Source: Benincasa hispida
Lineage: Eukaryota > Streptophyta > Magnoliopsida > Cucurbitales > Cucurbitaceae
Length of the DNA: 64,000 bases
Reading direction: 5' to 3'
NCBI RefSeq assembly: GCF_009727055.1
Contig: NC_052359.1
Location: 21,845,952-21,909,951 of the forward strand
A program made the position numbers and the translations under genes. The notes below the pieces were generated by a model, which was not told the origin of the DNA, did not search any database, and saw only the letters and a program-made list of their open reading frames with translations. Shown one piece after another: positions 1 through 10,256 of the stretch (position 1 is the stretch's first letter; every line of letters begins with the position of its first letter).

Positions 1-430
1 ACGAGACTAAACATTTCGTGGTCCGGTTTTATTCAAACTCTTTTGTATAGAGCATCCACTCGCATGTCTAATACATGAATGGTCAAGATCAGACCATTTG
101 TAGCACTTTATAACACTTGTAACATCTACAAAGCGGGCCACAGTCATAGCGTCAACAGGATAAGGTTTCCCTCCTTTATCCATATACTACAAACCATTTA
201 GGTTATCACTTAGAGTACGATCCACTTGTATGTCATCACATACATGCTTAAGTTACAACGATAACCAGGGATCTTAGTTTATTGGTTTGTGGTTAATGCA
301 ACTAAAATACCTCATATTTCAAAGACTGTAGTGAAAAATATATCTCATATTATTACATCACAATATGTTTGTTCATACAGGTGTTTACAGACTACTAGAC
401 CCTACGAGATTTAGGGTGTGAAACCCAACA
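1..430 (-). mobile_element. Copia LTR fragment, minus orientation, cut by window start
   Basis: This stretch reads like the terminal part of the long LTRs seen elsewhere in the window, for example 20230-20600, with the same order of blocks (CATGTCT, AGCACTTTATAACACTTGTAA, AAGCGGGCC, AGGATAAGG) and the same end, CCCAACA at 424-430. That end is the reverse complement of the TGTTGGG start of these LTRs, so the LTR points to the minus strand. No polypurine tract follows at 431, so this may be a solo LTR or a fragment that landed in the 5' part of E1. Confidence 0.7.
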
Positions 431-604
431 AGAATCCCATTAGCTCACCTCAATCCATCTTATCAGTATTATTGGAATTCACCACATGTTGATCACTGAG
501 CTGAAGATCGTGGCCTCTTCAGAGCCTTTCCTTCTACCTAACCTCAATCTTGGATCAGACTTCCTCTTCCCCTAGGCCTGAAATGCAAAACAAGCCCAAC
601 AAAA
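431..604 (+). other. Unresolved 5' part of Copia E1
   Basis: No gene is seen. The stretch lies between the minus-oriented LTR end at 430 and the primer site of E1, so it should be what remains of the E1 5' LTR. It ends in CCCAACA just before the primer site. I could not align it convincingly with the sequence downstream of E1. Confidence 0.35.
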
Positions 605-605
605 T

Positions 606-617
606 TGGTATTAGAAC
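606..617 (+). other. Primer-binding site relic of E1
   Basis: TGGTATTAGAAC resembles the usual plant Copia site TGGTATCAGAGC, which pairs with initiator methionine tRNA; two positions differ. It lies 57 bases before the gag start codon. Confidence 0.65.
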
Positions 618-673
618 AAAGACACTAAAAGACTTCAGTTTTTGGAGAATCAAGATTCAAGATTCACAGTCAA

Positions 674-1400
674 ATGGTAGTAGCTAGATTCGAAGTGGAG
701 AAATTTGATGGTAAGGGTGATCTTGGCCTTTGGAAGGCCAAAATCAGAGCCATTCTTGGTCAGTAGAAGGCTCACAAGGCTCTTATTGATTCATCCTCTC
801 TCCCAAACAACGTCACAGCTCAAAAGAAAGAAGATTGGGAGCTAACAGCCTATGGTACATTAGTCCTAAACCTAAGTGATAATATTTTAAGGCAAGTCCT
901 TGATCAAGAGACAACCTATAGGATTTGGACAAAATTGGAAGACTTGTATGATACTAAAGTGAAATATACCTTAGGGAGAGGTTCTTCACCTTTAAAATGG
1001 ACTTATCAAAATCCCTTTCAGACAATCTTGATGAATTCAAAACAATTATTGTTGAATTTAAGCATCTTGGGGAGAAAATTGAGATGAGAATGAGGCATAT
1101 GTGCTTCTAAACTCCTTACTAGAATCCTATAGGGAAATTAAAAATGCATTGAAGTATGGAAGGGACAATATATCTACTGATGCAATCATCTCTGCCCTAA
1201 GAACAAGAGAACTTGAGCTACAGACAGTTAAAAAGGAACAACCAAGTGGTGAAGGGTTGTTTGTGAAGGAAAATTTCAAATCAAATCAGCAAAAGGATTG
1301 AAAACAACTGCATTCAAAAGAAAATAAGCCAAAACAGAAAGTTAAATGAAAATATTGCAAAATTAAAGGCCATTTAATCAAAGATTGTTTCATTCTCAAG
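674..1400 (+). pseudogene. E1 gag relic with zinc knuckle
   Basis: The likely start is ATG at 674. The opening residues (MVVARFEVEKFDGKGD, then W at the LGLWK motif) match the N-terminus of Tnt1/Tork-type gag. An in-frame TAG at about 764 and frameshifts near 990-1030 break it. A zinc knuckle is recognisable at about 1345-1390 as C-x3-GH-x4-C, but the first cysteine codon of the expected CxxC reads TGA. The encoded protein would have formed the virus-like particle; this copy cannot. Confidence 0.75.
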
Positions 1401-1529
1401 AGGAAAAATCAAGAGAAAGAAAAAGAAACTAAAGGTAAGCAACCTGAAGCTTCTGTTGTAGAAGGTTCCTTTATCTACTCAGATGCACTAGCCTCAACAC
1501 TTGACAAGGCCAATCATGTAAACCCCTTT

Positions 1530-1910
1530 GGGAAACATGATTGGATCTTGGATTCCGGATGCACCTATCACATGATACCAATGAGACCTTGGTTTAACAC
1601 CTACAAAGAAGTTGATGGAGAAATGGTTTACATGGGAAACAACCAAAGCTGCAAAATGAAGGAATAGGGTCTGTCTCAATGAAATTTAACGATGAGACAG
1701 TGAAACTCCTCAGAAGTGTTAGGCATGTACCACTCCTTAAGAGAAATTTAATCTCTTTGAAAATGCTTGATGATGTAGGATGTGAATACAAGGGCAAGAG
1801 TGGAACTATTGAGGTTCTAAAAGATTCCAAGTTGATCCTTGTTGGGGAGAAAGTTAATGCCTTGTTTGTGGTCAAAGGAGTAGAAATGATGACAGGGGCA
1901 TATTTGCCAC
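1530..1910 (+). pseudogene. E1 protease and start of pre-integrase relic
   Basis: The aspartic protease motif DSG is present in WILDSGCTYHM at about 1540-1575. Further on, the typical block VPLLKRNLISLKMLDD is readable at about 1729-1770. A frameshift lies near 1665, where the frame moves before GSVSMKF. The protein would have cleaved the polyprotein; this copy is broken. Confidence 0.75.
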
Positions 1911-1929
1911 TACTAATGATCTAACAGAA

Positions 1930-2890
1930 GCTGATATATGGCACAAGAGGTTGTCTCATATTAGTGCTAAAGGGTTGGAAGTGCTATCTAAATAGGGTAT
2001 CCTACCCAACGGAATTTCAGATAAACTGACCTTTTGTGAACGTTGTGTTTTGTAAAAGGCAACCAGATATAGCTTTACCAAGGCACAACATTCAACAAAA
2101 GCAATTATTAACTACATTCACTCACACCAATGGGGACCAACTCCAACACCTAGCCTAAGTGGCTCAAGGTATTTACTTTCTTTTATTGATGACTTCTCAA
2201 AGAAAAGTTGGGCTTTATTTCTTAAATCAAAAGAAGTATTTGACAAGTTTAAAGAATGGAAACTTATAATTAAGAAGCAAACCTTTAAGGAAATTAAGTA
2301 CCTAAGGATAGATAATGGGCTGGAATTCTGTAGTGAAGAATTTAACAAATTTTGTAAGGAAACAGGCATTACCAGGCATAGAACAGTCAGATTTACACCC
2401 CAACAGAATGGGGTGGCAAAGAGGCTTAATAGAAGTATTATGGAAAGGGTCATATGCTTCCTCTCAAATGCCATCCTTAGTGAAAAGTACTGGGCTGCTG
2501 CAAGCTATACAGTGTACACATTAAATATGTGCCCACATACATCCCTAAACTTCTTAACCCCTGAAGAAAATGGTCCAAACATCCTCCTAATCTAGACAAC
2601 CTAAGGGTATTTGGATTGTTGGATACATACATTAAAATTAGGGAAAACTTAAGTCTAAGGCTATAAAATGTATGTTTGTAGGGTTCATAGAGGGTGTAAA
2701 GGGCTTCAAGATGTGGAATTCTATTAAGAAAAGATTTATCGTTAGCAGGGATGTCACTTTTAGAGAAAAGGAAATGTTCATGCAAAAAGAGAAGATTACA
2801 ATTGAGATACCTAAGAGTCCTACCACTAGAATTGAGGTGGAGGCACCTAAAGATAAGTCCACTAGTCAGAATCCTCCAAATGATTCATAA
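1930..2890 (+). pseudogene. E1 integrase relic
   Basis: The zinc-binding start is readable as WHKRLSHIS at about 1938, followed by a core with FIDDFSKKSW (first catalytic Asp region, about 2182), IDNGLEF (about 2310) and [13 protein letters not shown] (about 2397). In the last motif the usual ER is KR, so the catalytic Glu is replaced by Lys. The histidine/cysteine region carries in-frame stops near 1993 and 2054. The C-terminal stretch at 2672-2890 is the variable tail before the reverse transcriptase. Confidence 0.8.
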
Positions 2891-3059
2891 GAGGAAGATG
2901 AAACTGCAAGTGAGCTAATTGAACATACTGAAGCTCAACTTGATTTGAGTCAATACTCATTAGCAAGGGACAGACAAAGAAGAGTGAATGTTCCTCCAGT
3001 TAGGTATACTGAAACTATAACCTAGTTTTAAATGCTACAATAGCTCCAAATGACCAAGA

Positions 3060-4180
3060 ACCAGCCACTTTTGAAGAGGCAGTAAGTTGCCCTAATGTTA
3101 GGAATTGGATTGAAGCTATGTGTGAAGAAATGTAATCACTAAGTGTTAATAACACTTGAACCCTAGCTTCTCTTCCTAAAGGATGCAAACCAATAGCATC
3201 TAAATGGATCTATAAACTAAAGGAGGGTACTTCTAAAGAAGATAAGTCTTGGTACAAGGCAAGATTAGTGGCTAAGGGATTCACTCAAAGAGAAGGCATT
3301 GACTATTGGAGATCTTTTCACCAATAGTAAAACAGACTTCTATCAGACTTTTGTTGTCTCTAGTTGCTCAGTAGAACCTTAAATTAGATCAGCTAGATGT
3401 AAAGATAACTTTCCTACATGGTCACCTAGATGAGATTATCTACATGGTGCAACCTAAGGGTTCTAAAGAAAGAAGAAAGGAGGACTTCTACTGTCTTAAG
3501 AAGAAAGGAGGGCCTCTACTGTCTTCTAAACAAGTCCATCTATGGACTTAAACAGTCTCCTAGATGCTGGTATAGGAGATTTAATGACTACATTGAGAGT
3601 ATTGGATTCCAAAATAGCTTCTATGACATATGTACCTATGTAAACTCAACCACTTATAAGAATAAGGTATACTTGCTTCTCTATATGGATGATATGTTGC
3701 TTGCTGGGAGTTCTAAAGAAGATCTAAGGCATGTCAAAGATCTTCTAAAGGGAGAGTTTGACATGAAGGATATAGGTTAGTCTAAGAAGATCCTTAGGAT
3801 TGAAATTAATAGAGACAGGGGTTCCTCTACACTTAACATTAGTCAAACCAACTATTGTGAGAAGATCATTAGAAGATCCAAAATGACCAATGCTAAACCA
3901 GTAACTATACCTATTGCTCATCATTTCAAACTATCCTCAGCCAATTCACCTAAGGGAACTGACTTGGAACACTTAAATCAGATGCAAATGGTTCTCTATA
4001 GTCAAGCAGTAGTAGTTTGATGTATCTATGATCTCTACTAGGCCAGATCTATCCTATTGTGCAAGTCTAGTCAACAGGTACATGTCAAACCCTGGAAGAA
4101 GACACTGAGAAGCTACTAAGTGGATACTTAGGTATCTAATCTGGTCTAAACAATCTAAGTTAATCTACCAAAGTAAACAG
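3060..4180 (+). pseudogene. E1 reverse transcriptase relic
   Basis: Readable motifs in order are [54 protein letters not shown] and the catalytic YMDD box at 3682-3693. Copia enzymes nearly always have YVDD, so V to M is a change. At least one frameshift (near 3310) and several stops break it. There is also a short duplicated stretch at about 3470-3520, where the same words (AGAAGAAAGGAGG, TCTACTGTCTT) occur twice; this looks like a small tandem duplication. Confidence 0.8.
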
Positions 4181-4189
4181 GAGACAGAA

Positions 4190-4669
4190 CTTGAACTATA
4201 TAGGTTTGTTGACTCAGACTGTGTAGGAGATCAAGACAAAAGAAGATCTCTTACAGGTTACCTCTTTTTATATGGACCTAATCTACTAAACTGGAAGGTA
4301 AATCTACAGTCTATCATAACTCTATCAACTACTGAAGCATAATATATGGCACTTTTAGAAGCGATAAAAGAAGCATTATGGTTAAAGGGCTTGATGGAAT
4401 ACTTTGGCATCAAACAAATAGTAGTTAAAGTTTATTGTGATAACCAAAGTGCTATCCATCTTTCCAAAAACCCACAATACCATTCAAGAAAAAAACACAT
4501 AGACATCAAGTTTCATTTCGTAAGAGACAGAATAGAACAAGGAGAAATAGAGGTTCTGAAAGTTCATACCTCGGAGAATGCAGCTGATATGCTTACCAAA
4601 CCTATCTCGAAGCTCAAGTTAGTCCAATGTCTCGAACAGATCGGCTTCATGTTACTTGTAAAAGGTTAA
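4190..4669 (+). pseudogene. E1 RNase H relic
   Basis: The Copia RNase H end is readable: the STTEA segment with a TAA where the next Glu is expected (about 4340), then an open stretch 4346-4669 with CDNQSAIHLSKNP (catalytic Asp), RKKHIDIKFHFVRD and NAADMLTKP. The last 107 codons are intact to the normal stop, but they are cut off from the upstream domains. Confidence 0.85.
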
Positions 4670-4701
4670 ACATCATCAGACTATGGAAGAAAGAAGACTA
4701 C

Positions 4702-4725
4702 AAGGTTGAGATTAAGGTTGAGATT
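4702..4725 (+). other. Polypurine tract candidate of E1
   Basis: A purine-rich direct repeat of AAGGTTGAGATT lies 33 bases after the RNase H stop, directly before TGAAGG at 4726, which could be the LTR start. This is the expected place for plus-strand priming. Confidence 0.45.
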
Positions 4726-5100
4726 TGAAGGAAAATAATCTTAACGACTTTTTTTCCTCTTAACAGATTCAACAACTATTTGTAACAGCCATACAAACAT
4801 ATATATATAAGCTGAACATTTAACATAACTAGATAGATTTTACAACTTGCATTTTTTGTACAAATCTGTATAAAAGAAAAGTCCTATCTCTTGTAGTCTT
4901 CAATAAAGAATCAGCTCCCTTCCCGTGGATGTAGGCACCTTCTTTCCGAACCACATCCATCACTGTGTAGATCTCTTCTCCCTCTTTCATTAGGAAACAC
5001 TTCTACCAGCACTCGACATGCAGTTAGCTCAAAACATGTTCATCATGTGGCTTAGCGAAATGCACCTGCACCTGTCTTTGTGAAGGGTGAAGGTGAAGCA
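4726..5100 (+). mobile_element. Probable 3' LTR of E1, right end unresolved
   Basis: The stretch begins with TG after the purine tract and has a TATA-like run (about 4800-4811) and AATAAA at 4902-4907, as expected for an LTR promoter and polyadenylation region. No matching 5' LTR was found to fix its end. Confidence 0.45.
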
Positions 5101-6091
5101 TCCTAACATCACTTCTATCCCACTTTTCTCTCTCACTTCACACCTTGGAACGCACTGTTCTTATAGAGAGAAAGACACTTTCATTGAAGTAGATTAATCA
5201 TCGCATGGTGTGTGTCTTTCTTCGCAAAAGTATACTCTTGACATACTAGAATTGAAAGCCCTTCTCGATCTCACAGGGCTGATTCCTCGAAAAGAAGATG
5301 GGATTAATTTAAATCCTCTAAATGTTTTTGCTAAGCCAACATACTTCCCCAGGAAACCATTAAATACTTCTGCTACAAAAAAAGGTTGCGTAGTCGACAT
5401 AAGGTTACATTTAGTCTGAAATTTCTATTACTTTAGAATCTCTATCTTATCATCGAGGCTTTCACCTGAACTAGCACTAGTATATGGTGATATCCAACTC
5501 AAAAGCCCGAACACAAAAAGACCCTTCATTATTATTAGATAAAGGGTAAATGAGAAAAAACAGGCACTATCTACAGACTATCGAAAACAACAAAAGGATC
5601 TGGGCCTAGAGAAAAGATGTCGATGCCTTGTCGATTCGGGATTGAGGTGCAAAGACAAAGGAATATGATAGGTATAAGGAGTATAACAAGAAATCAAAGG
5701 AATGCAGATGTTGGTAAGCGTATAGGGCGGCTTTCCTCTCTTACGAGAGCAAGAAAAGTCGGCTTGACTTTCTATGTGGTAGCTAGGCCTCGTAGCATAG
5801 TTAACAGTCTGAAGTTCGACGCAGAGCTTTTTAGTTGTTAAGTTATAACAGCACTGAGCAACCATTGTCAGTCCTCAAACATCTTTTTCTTTGATTGAGT
5901 CCATTTTCCACCCCTCATGTTCTTAAGGATCTTCACTCCCATTTCTTTTGCCAAAGCAAGAGCTAGCCCAGCAGAAGCAAGACTAACACCGAAAACCCAC
6001 TCATATCAGCATCTTTGCCACAAAATCATCGTAGAAGCAAGCTACTCATTGTATCGGTCCCTAAGCCCCATTGCTGGAAAGGCTTAGCGTC

Positions 6092-6126
6092 AAAACCATA
6101 CGTGGAGCTTCCGCCTCATACAACTC
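6092..6126 (-). ncRNA. Group II intron domain V-like hairpin, relic
   Basis: On the minus strand the stretch starts GAGTTGTATGAGG and ends CACGTATGGTTTT. It lines up without gaps with the 34-base domain V consensus of organelle group II introns (GAGCCGTATGAGG ... TACGGTTC), and the outer stem can still pair using G-U pairs. The AGC triad reads AGT. A second hairpin (CTAAGCC/GGCTTAG, about 6062-6088) follows where domain VI is expected. The flanking exon was not identified. Confidence 0.5.
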
Positions 6127-6976
6127 CTCTAGAAATGGAGGTAGGCCCAATTAGGCTTGTGCGGGGCTAACCTCAGATTCTCTTTGCCGTTAGGACTGAT
6201 TTAACACTTTCCATTACTCGACGAGGGGAATTCCTCTCACTACCCTAAAATCTGCTCATTTCACACCAACTAAAGTTGAACTTAATCACCAAGGTTTAGA
6301 TGGGTAGAGCCCCATCCCTTGGAAAGAAAAAGGTAGCACCGAAGAAAGGAAAGAGTAGGATGGTTGTTTTTGTTGTAGGAACAACAACAATAGTTGCACG
6401 GAGTACGGTCTCAAAACGAGGAGGCCATAGAGAAATTCTTTTTTATTCCTTTCTTTCAAAAGTCTGATCCCGTTAGAGGAAAGAGCATTTCTCGCTTAAA
6501 AGAAGCCCCCAATTGCAATTATAGTTGGAATAGCTACTTGTTTCATGGCTTTAATTTGAGCTTTAGATCCTTAATTTTCTACTGCTAGGTCTAGGAATGG
6601 CGCTAGGAAAGGGCGCCGCTATGCCCCATAGCTCTGTCGAAAGTAGGTATTTAAAGAATAAACGCTTTCATCAATTTAGGGAACTACTCTCGGGTGGTAA
6701 AAAGATCCCCTCCTCTGGTCTTCACCTAATTGTGGAAAAGGAAAGGTGAGTTGATATTCAACTCTTTCTCTCGTGACTTTCTTCAGCTTGTTCCTGGGCT
6801 CCCTTTATCACCTATGCTATGTCCCTCGACACAATCCCCCTTTCCATTGTTTCATTGATAAAACCGACCTTTCAATGAGCCCACACACAAACTTCTATAA
6901 AAAAAGTTAGTAAGTAGCATTTTTGTTTCTATAAATTCAAAGCCAGCATGCTTTGGGTGAAGCCAAGGTCCGATTA

Positions 6977-7188
6977 GCAATAGTAAACGACCTACTTATA
7001 GTCTATTTTTTCCCCTTACTTACTTCCTATTCTCTCTTAAAGCTTTGCACTATCATAAAATGGAAATTCTTTCTTGGAAATGTTTAAGTAAGAAGAGATG
7101 GGAGTAAACAACAGTTCTATATATTATGAGAGAGAATAAGGAGTAAGTAAGGGGAAGAAGAGGCTAAAAATAGGTCATTTGCTATTGC
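6977..7188. repeat. Imperfect inverted repeat, arms about 62 bp
   Basis: The left arm 6977-7038 (GCAATAGTAAACGACC...CTTACTTACT...TCTCTCTT) is matched in reverse complement by 7127-7188 (AGAGAGAATAAGGAGTAAG...GGTCATTTGCTATTGC). The loop is about 88 bp. It may be a foldback element or an organelle DNA stem. Confidence 0.7.
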
Positions 7189-7479
7189 CCAACTGAAATA
7201 TTGGAAATAATTCTACCACTTCTACTAGAAGTAGCCTTTTTAAGAGAAGAAATCGTTTTAGGTGACAAAACATGGACAAAACGCGAGGAATGAAAGACTC
7301 GAAATGGATAGGATCAGGTATTTCATATCTAATATAAAAAGATTATAGCTTCAAGTCTGCCAAGGGTGGTCAGAAGCCGCCGAAGAAGAAGGGTAATTCT
7401 TCCAAGGCAACAACCAAGAAAATGGGGAACCTAACTCGAGAATAGTTTCTTAATGGTAGGGGCTAATCCTTACATAATA

Positions 7480-8046
7480 GTAAGAGAAGGGGTCGGGGAT
7501 GCCATTCCTTCTCCCTATCCCTGCTCCCTATTTCATTCCCCATCCCCGTGAAATTTCCCACAGGGATCAGGGTAGGGATTCCTCGCAGGAAAATTCGTAG
7601 GGGTCGAGTTCCCTGCGAGAAAATTTTTCCTATTAGTTTTTTTTTTTTAATTTTAAATCAATTAATTTAAATCACTAATGTGGGTAAATTTTAATTAGAT
7701 AATTAACTCTATCACTAAATTGTTTATTATGGTTAGCTTTACATGAAAGTTTGTATTTAAAGATAAATTACTCAAATTTTGGCCTAAATAAACTAATAAA
7801 CTTTTTGAATAGAAAGAAACAAATATAAATCAAATTACTCACACATAATCTAAATGTAATATTCAATTTAAACATATTAATTATCTTGATCAATAAACGA
7901 TATAACTTGAAATTTAAATATAATTTTTATATAGAAGGGGAATGCATTCCTCGTTTCTGTCCCCGTTTAGCTCATGGGGAATTTTTTCCTCCACTTCCTT
8001 CCCCATTTCCCACCTAATTGAGGAATCCTTGCCCCATTTAGGGTAG
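7480..8046. repeat. GGGGAT-rich dispersed repeat, interrupted by solo LTR S1
   Basis: Two clusters of GGGGA/TCCCC words (7490-7630 and 7930-8046) flank an AT-rich core. The pattern continues after S1 at 9899-9940 (CTCATCCCCATGGGGAAATT), so S1 inserted into it. No coding capacity is seen. It is probably a non-autonomous mobile element. Confidence 0.4.
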
Positions 8047-9893
8047 TGTTGGGTTTTATGTCCTAAAAACTCGCAATTTGTAAAATGATGATCATTTTCT
8101 ATTATCAATATACTTGTTATTGATCTCATAAATTGTATGAAAATCTAAATCCAATAAACTAAGACCCATGAATATTGTATGAGTACTTGAACTTTATGTG
8201 GAGACATAAGAGTGGATCGGATTCGAGTAAATAGTCAAAATGATCCATGGTACATGAATGAGGTTGGGTACCTTATTCTGGTAACACCATTGGATGCGGC
8301 CTACTCTATAGTTGTTACAAAGAGTTGTAAAGTGCTACATACGATATGATCCTAATTAGTACATGTTATGACATGAGGAGTGGGAGTGTCTTATGCAATG
8401 AGTTTGCATAAGATCAGGACCAAGAAATAAGTCACTCTTACTTTATAACGTTGTTTACTGTTTAAGACTGACTATTTCACCTAGATGACCTAGGTAACTA
8501 GATCTTAATCCGGAGCTAACTATGAACTCCTGTTTATTCGGGATTGCCTTTAGATTTGCATAGTTGAGGGTTGGCTCAACAGCGCCAGCTCAATAAGACT
8601 CCCATTTCAGGGGTAAGACCGTATAGATAACTGGGGACATAGGGTACAAGAAGGAGTTCACACCTACCCGATTTAGGGATAGGAGAAAGGTTGTTCTCTC
8701 AAGTACTGAATCCAGGTCTTGAACAAGGGGCCCCACCCTCTCACTGGGCTGAGAGAGTTTGGTTTGGTGATTGGATCACAAACCAATTGTTCATTAGAGG
8801 ATCAGTAGGTACTTGAGGAATAAGACGTAATCTCGGGGGTAAAACAGATATTTGACCCAGCCGTTATTACGAACAAGGGTCGACTTGCTGATTATGGTTA
8901 AATATGTGGACATAATATATCTACAGTGAGGGAAGTGCAACTATGGGCTTTAGTGGAGTGACCCATTAGTTAACGAATAGAGATTAATTTGGTCTAATGA
9001 GTTTAGCCAATTAATCTCGGGTCGTTGGAGCCCATGATCTGTAGATCCGCGAGGTCCCCTACTAGCTCGTAACGGACTAGCTCTAGAATAGCGTGATAAG
9101 TTAATTTGAAACGTTCAAATTAGATAAGGGAATTAGTAATTATATGAGATATAATTATGTTTAATTTTAGAATTAAATGGAATAGGAGAATTTATATATT
9201 TAAACATGATTTAAATATATAAAGATGGATATGTGTTAAAATTAATTTAATATTTGATATTAAATTAATTAAGTTTTATTCAATGATTAATTTATAAAAT
9301 TAATTAATTTTTCATTTTTAAAATCAAATAGATTTTTTAAATCAAAATTTGATTTTTAGATAAAATTGAAAAAGGAAAAGAAACAAAAACGCAAAATGGA
9401 AAAATGGTTTTTTCCATTGTCCATCACTTAACTAGCTCACACATATAGCATTGTCTTGCCTTTGTCTTCTCCAAGCATGAGCTGCAACTCATGCAGCTCT
9501 TCTCTTTACATGTTGATCTACAATATAATGAAGAGATTGGAGTGAAAATTGTGCATTCAATCAAAAGAGTTTTGAAAGAAAAACTGGTTTGAAGAAAGGT
9601 TCTTCAACCTTGTTGCAGCAGTGGGCTTTTCTCCTTCATCCCTTGATTCAAGCTCGTTTTGAGTCTCACACTCAATCTAGAACACCAAGAGAATAGTGGA
9701 GAAGATCTTGAGGTGGTCTACAACAAGATATGGAGAAGATAGCAGCTGGAGATGGAGCCTTGAAGAAGTTCTACAAGAGGTATGCCTTGAAACCCATTTT
9801 TCTGCAGAAGCATGCTTTATAGTATGCCAAAATTAGTGAATTTGAATGCCTAGATGATCCTTGTCCTTCCGCTGCTGTTGATACAATCCTACA
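8047..9893 (+). mobile_element. Solo LTR S1 of the long-LTR Copia group
   Basis: It starts TGTTGGG at 8047 and ends CCTACA at 9893 (1847 bp), with no internal retrotransposon region on either side. It is flanked by the identical 5-bp duplication GGTAG at 8042-8046 and 9894-9898. Its blocks match the reverse complement of the E2 and S2 LTRs. A lone LTR with intact target duplication is the usual product of recombination between the two LTRs of one element. Confidence 0.9.
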
Positions 9894-9898
9894 GGTAG

Positions 9899-10015
9899 AG
9901 CCTCATCCCCATGGGGAAATTAAACATCTCTAGTTGTGAACTCCATGAAGTTATGAAGTCTCCATGCTTTTTAGTAGTGTGACCCACAAATTCCTCGAGT
10001 CAAATAAGGAGTGGA
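9899..10015. other. Spacer between S1 and S2
   Basis: Continuation of the sequence that S1 and S2 inserted into. No gene or RNA is seen. Confidence 0.5.
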
Positions 10016-10020
10016 GTTCA

Positions 10021-10256
10021 TGAAGGGAACTGTGAGGTCTGCAACGGAAGCGAGATCGTTCCCAATTTTCAGATCTCACAGAATTAAAATTACAGAATAG
10101 AAAATATGCATTATACAGAGAATTTTACAGCATGCTTTAGAGAAAGGAATTAGGAAAGAAGTAGCACTTACCCTTGAAGCCAAAAGGTCTTCACGTATTC
10201 CCTCGATCCGATCATGAACTTTCATCGTCTAGAACTCGATCTCCAAAAATTGCAGC
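10021..10256 (-). mobile_element. Solo LTR S2, first part (split by E2)
   Basis: In plus coordinates S2 begins TGAAGGGAAC at 10021 and is cut at 10256 by E2; it resumes at 18863 and ends CCCAACA at 20600. The LTR points to the minus strand. The identical 5-bp GTTCA lies at 10016-10020 and 20601-20605, which shows that both parts are one insertion. Confidence 0.85.

Larger units (their letters stand above)
606..5100 (+). mobile_element. Copia retrotransposon E1, decayed
   Basis: Remnants of gag, protease, integrase, reverse transcriptase and RNase H follow in the Ty1/Copia order from 674 to 4669, all on the plus strand and all broken by stops and frameshifts. A primer-site relic precedes them and a purine-rich repeat followed by a TATA-like and AATAAA-bearing stretch follows them. 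LTR limits are not resolved, so the outer coordinates are approximate. Confidence 0.85.
5170..7475. other. GC-richer tract, likely organelle-derived DNA
   Basis: The base composition changes from AT-rich to a mixed, purine-cluster style with words such as GGAAAGGGCGCCGCTATGCCCC, which I associate with plant mitochondrial DNA. A group II intron domain V-like hairpin lies inside on the minus strand (6092-6126). No intact gene was found. A lysine-rich remnant (PPKKKGN) is readable at about 7345-7425. A nuclear insertion of mitochondrial DNA fits best; a mosaic of unknown repeats is the alternative. Confidence 0.5.

Noticed and set aside
5210..5419. 69-codon ORF with a QKYTLDIL segment like Copia reverse transcriptase
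   Set aside because: Only eight residues match and the rest is unrelated; too little to call.
5170..7475. Intact mitochondrial gene or tRNA
   Set aside because: I could not find a complete reading frame or a cloverleaf; only the domain V-like hairpin is specific.
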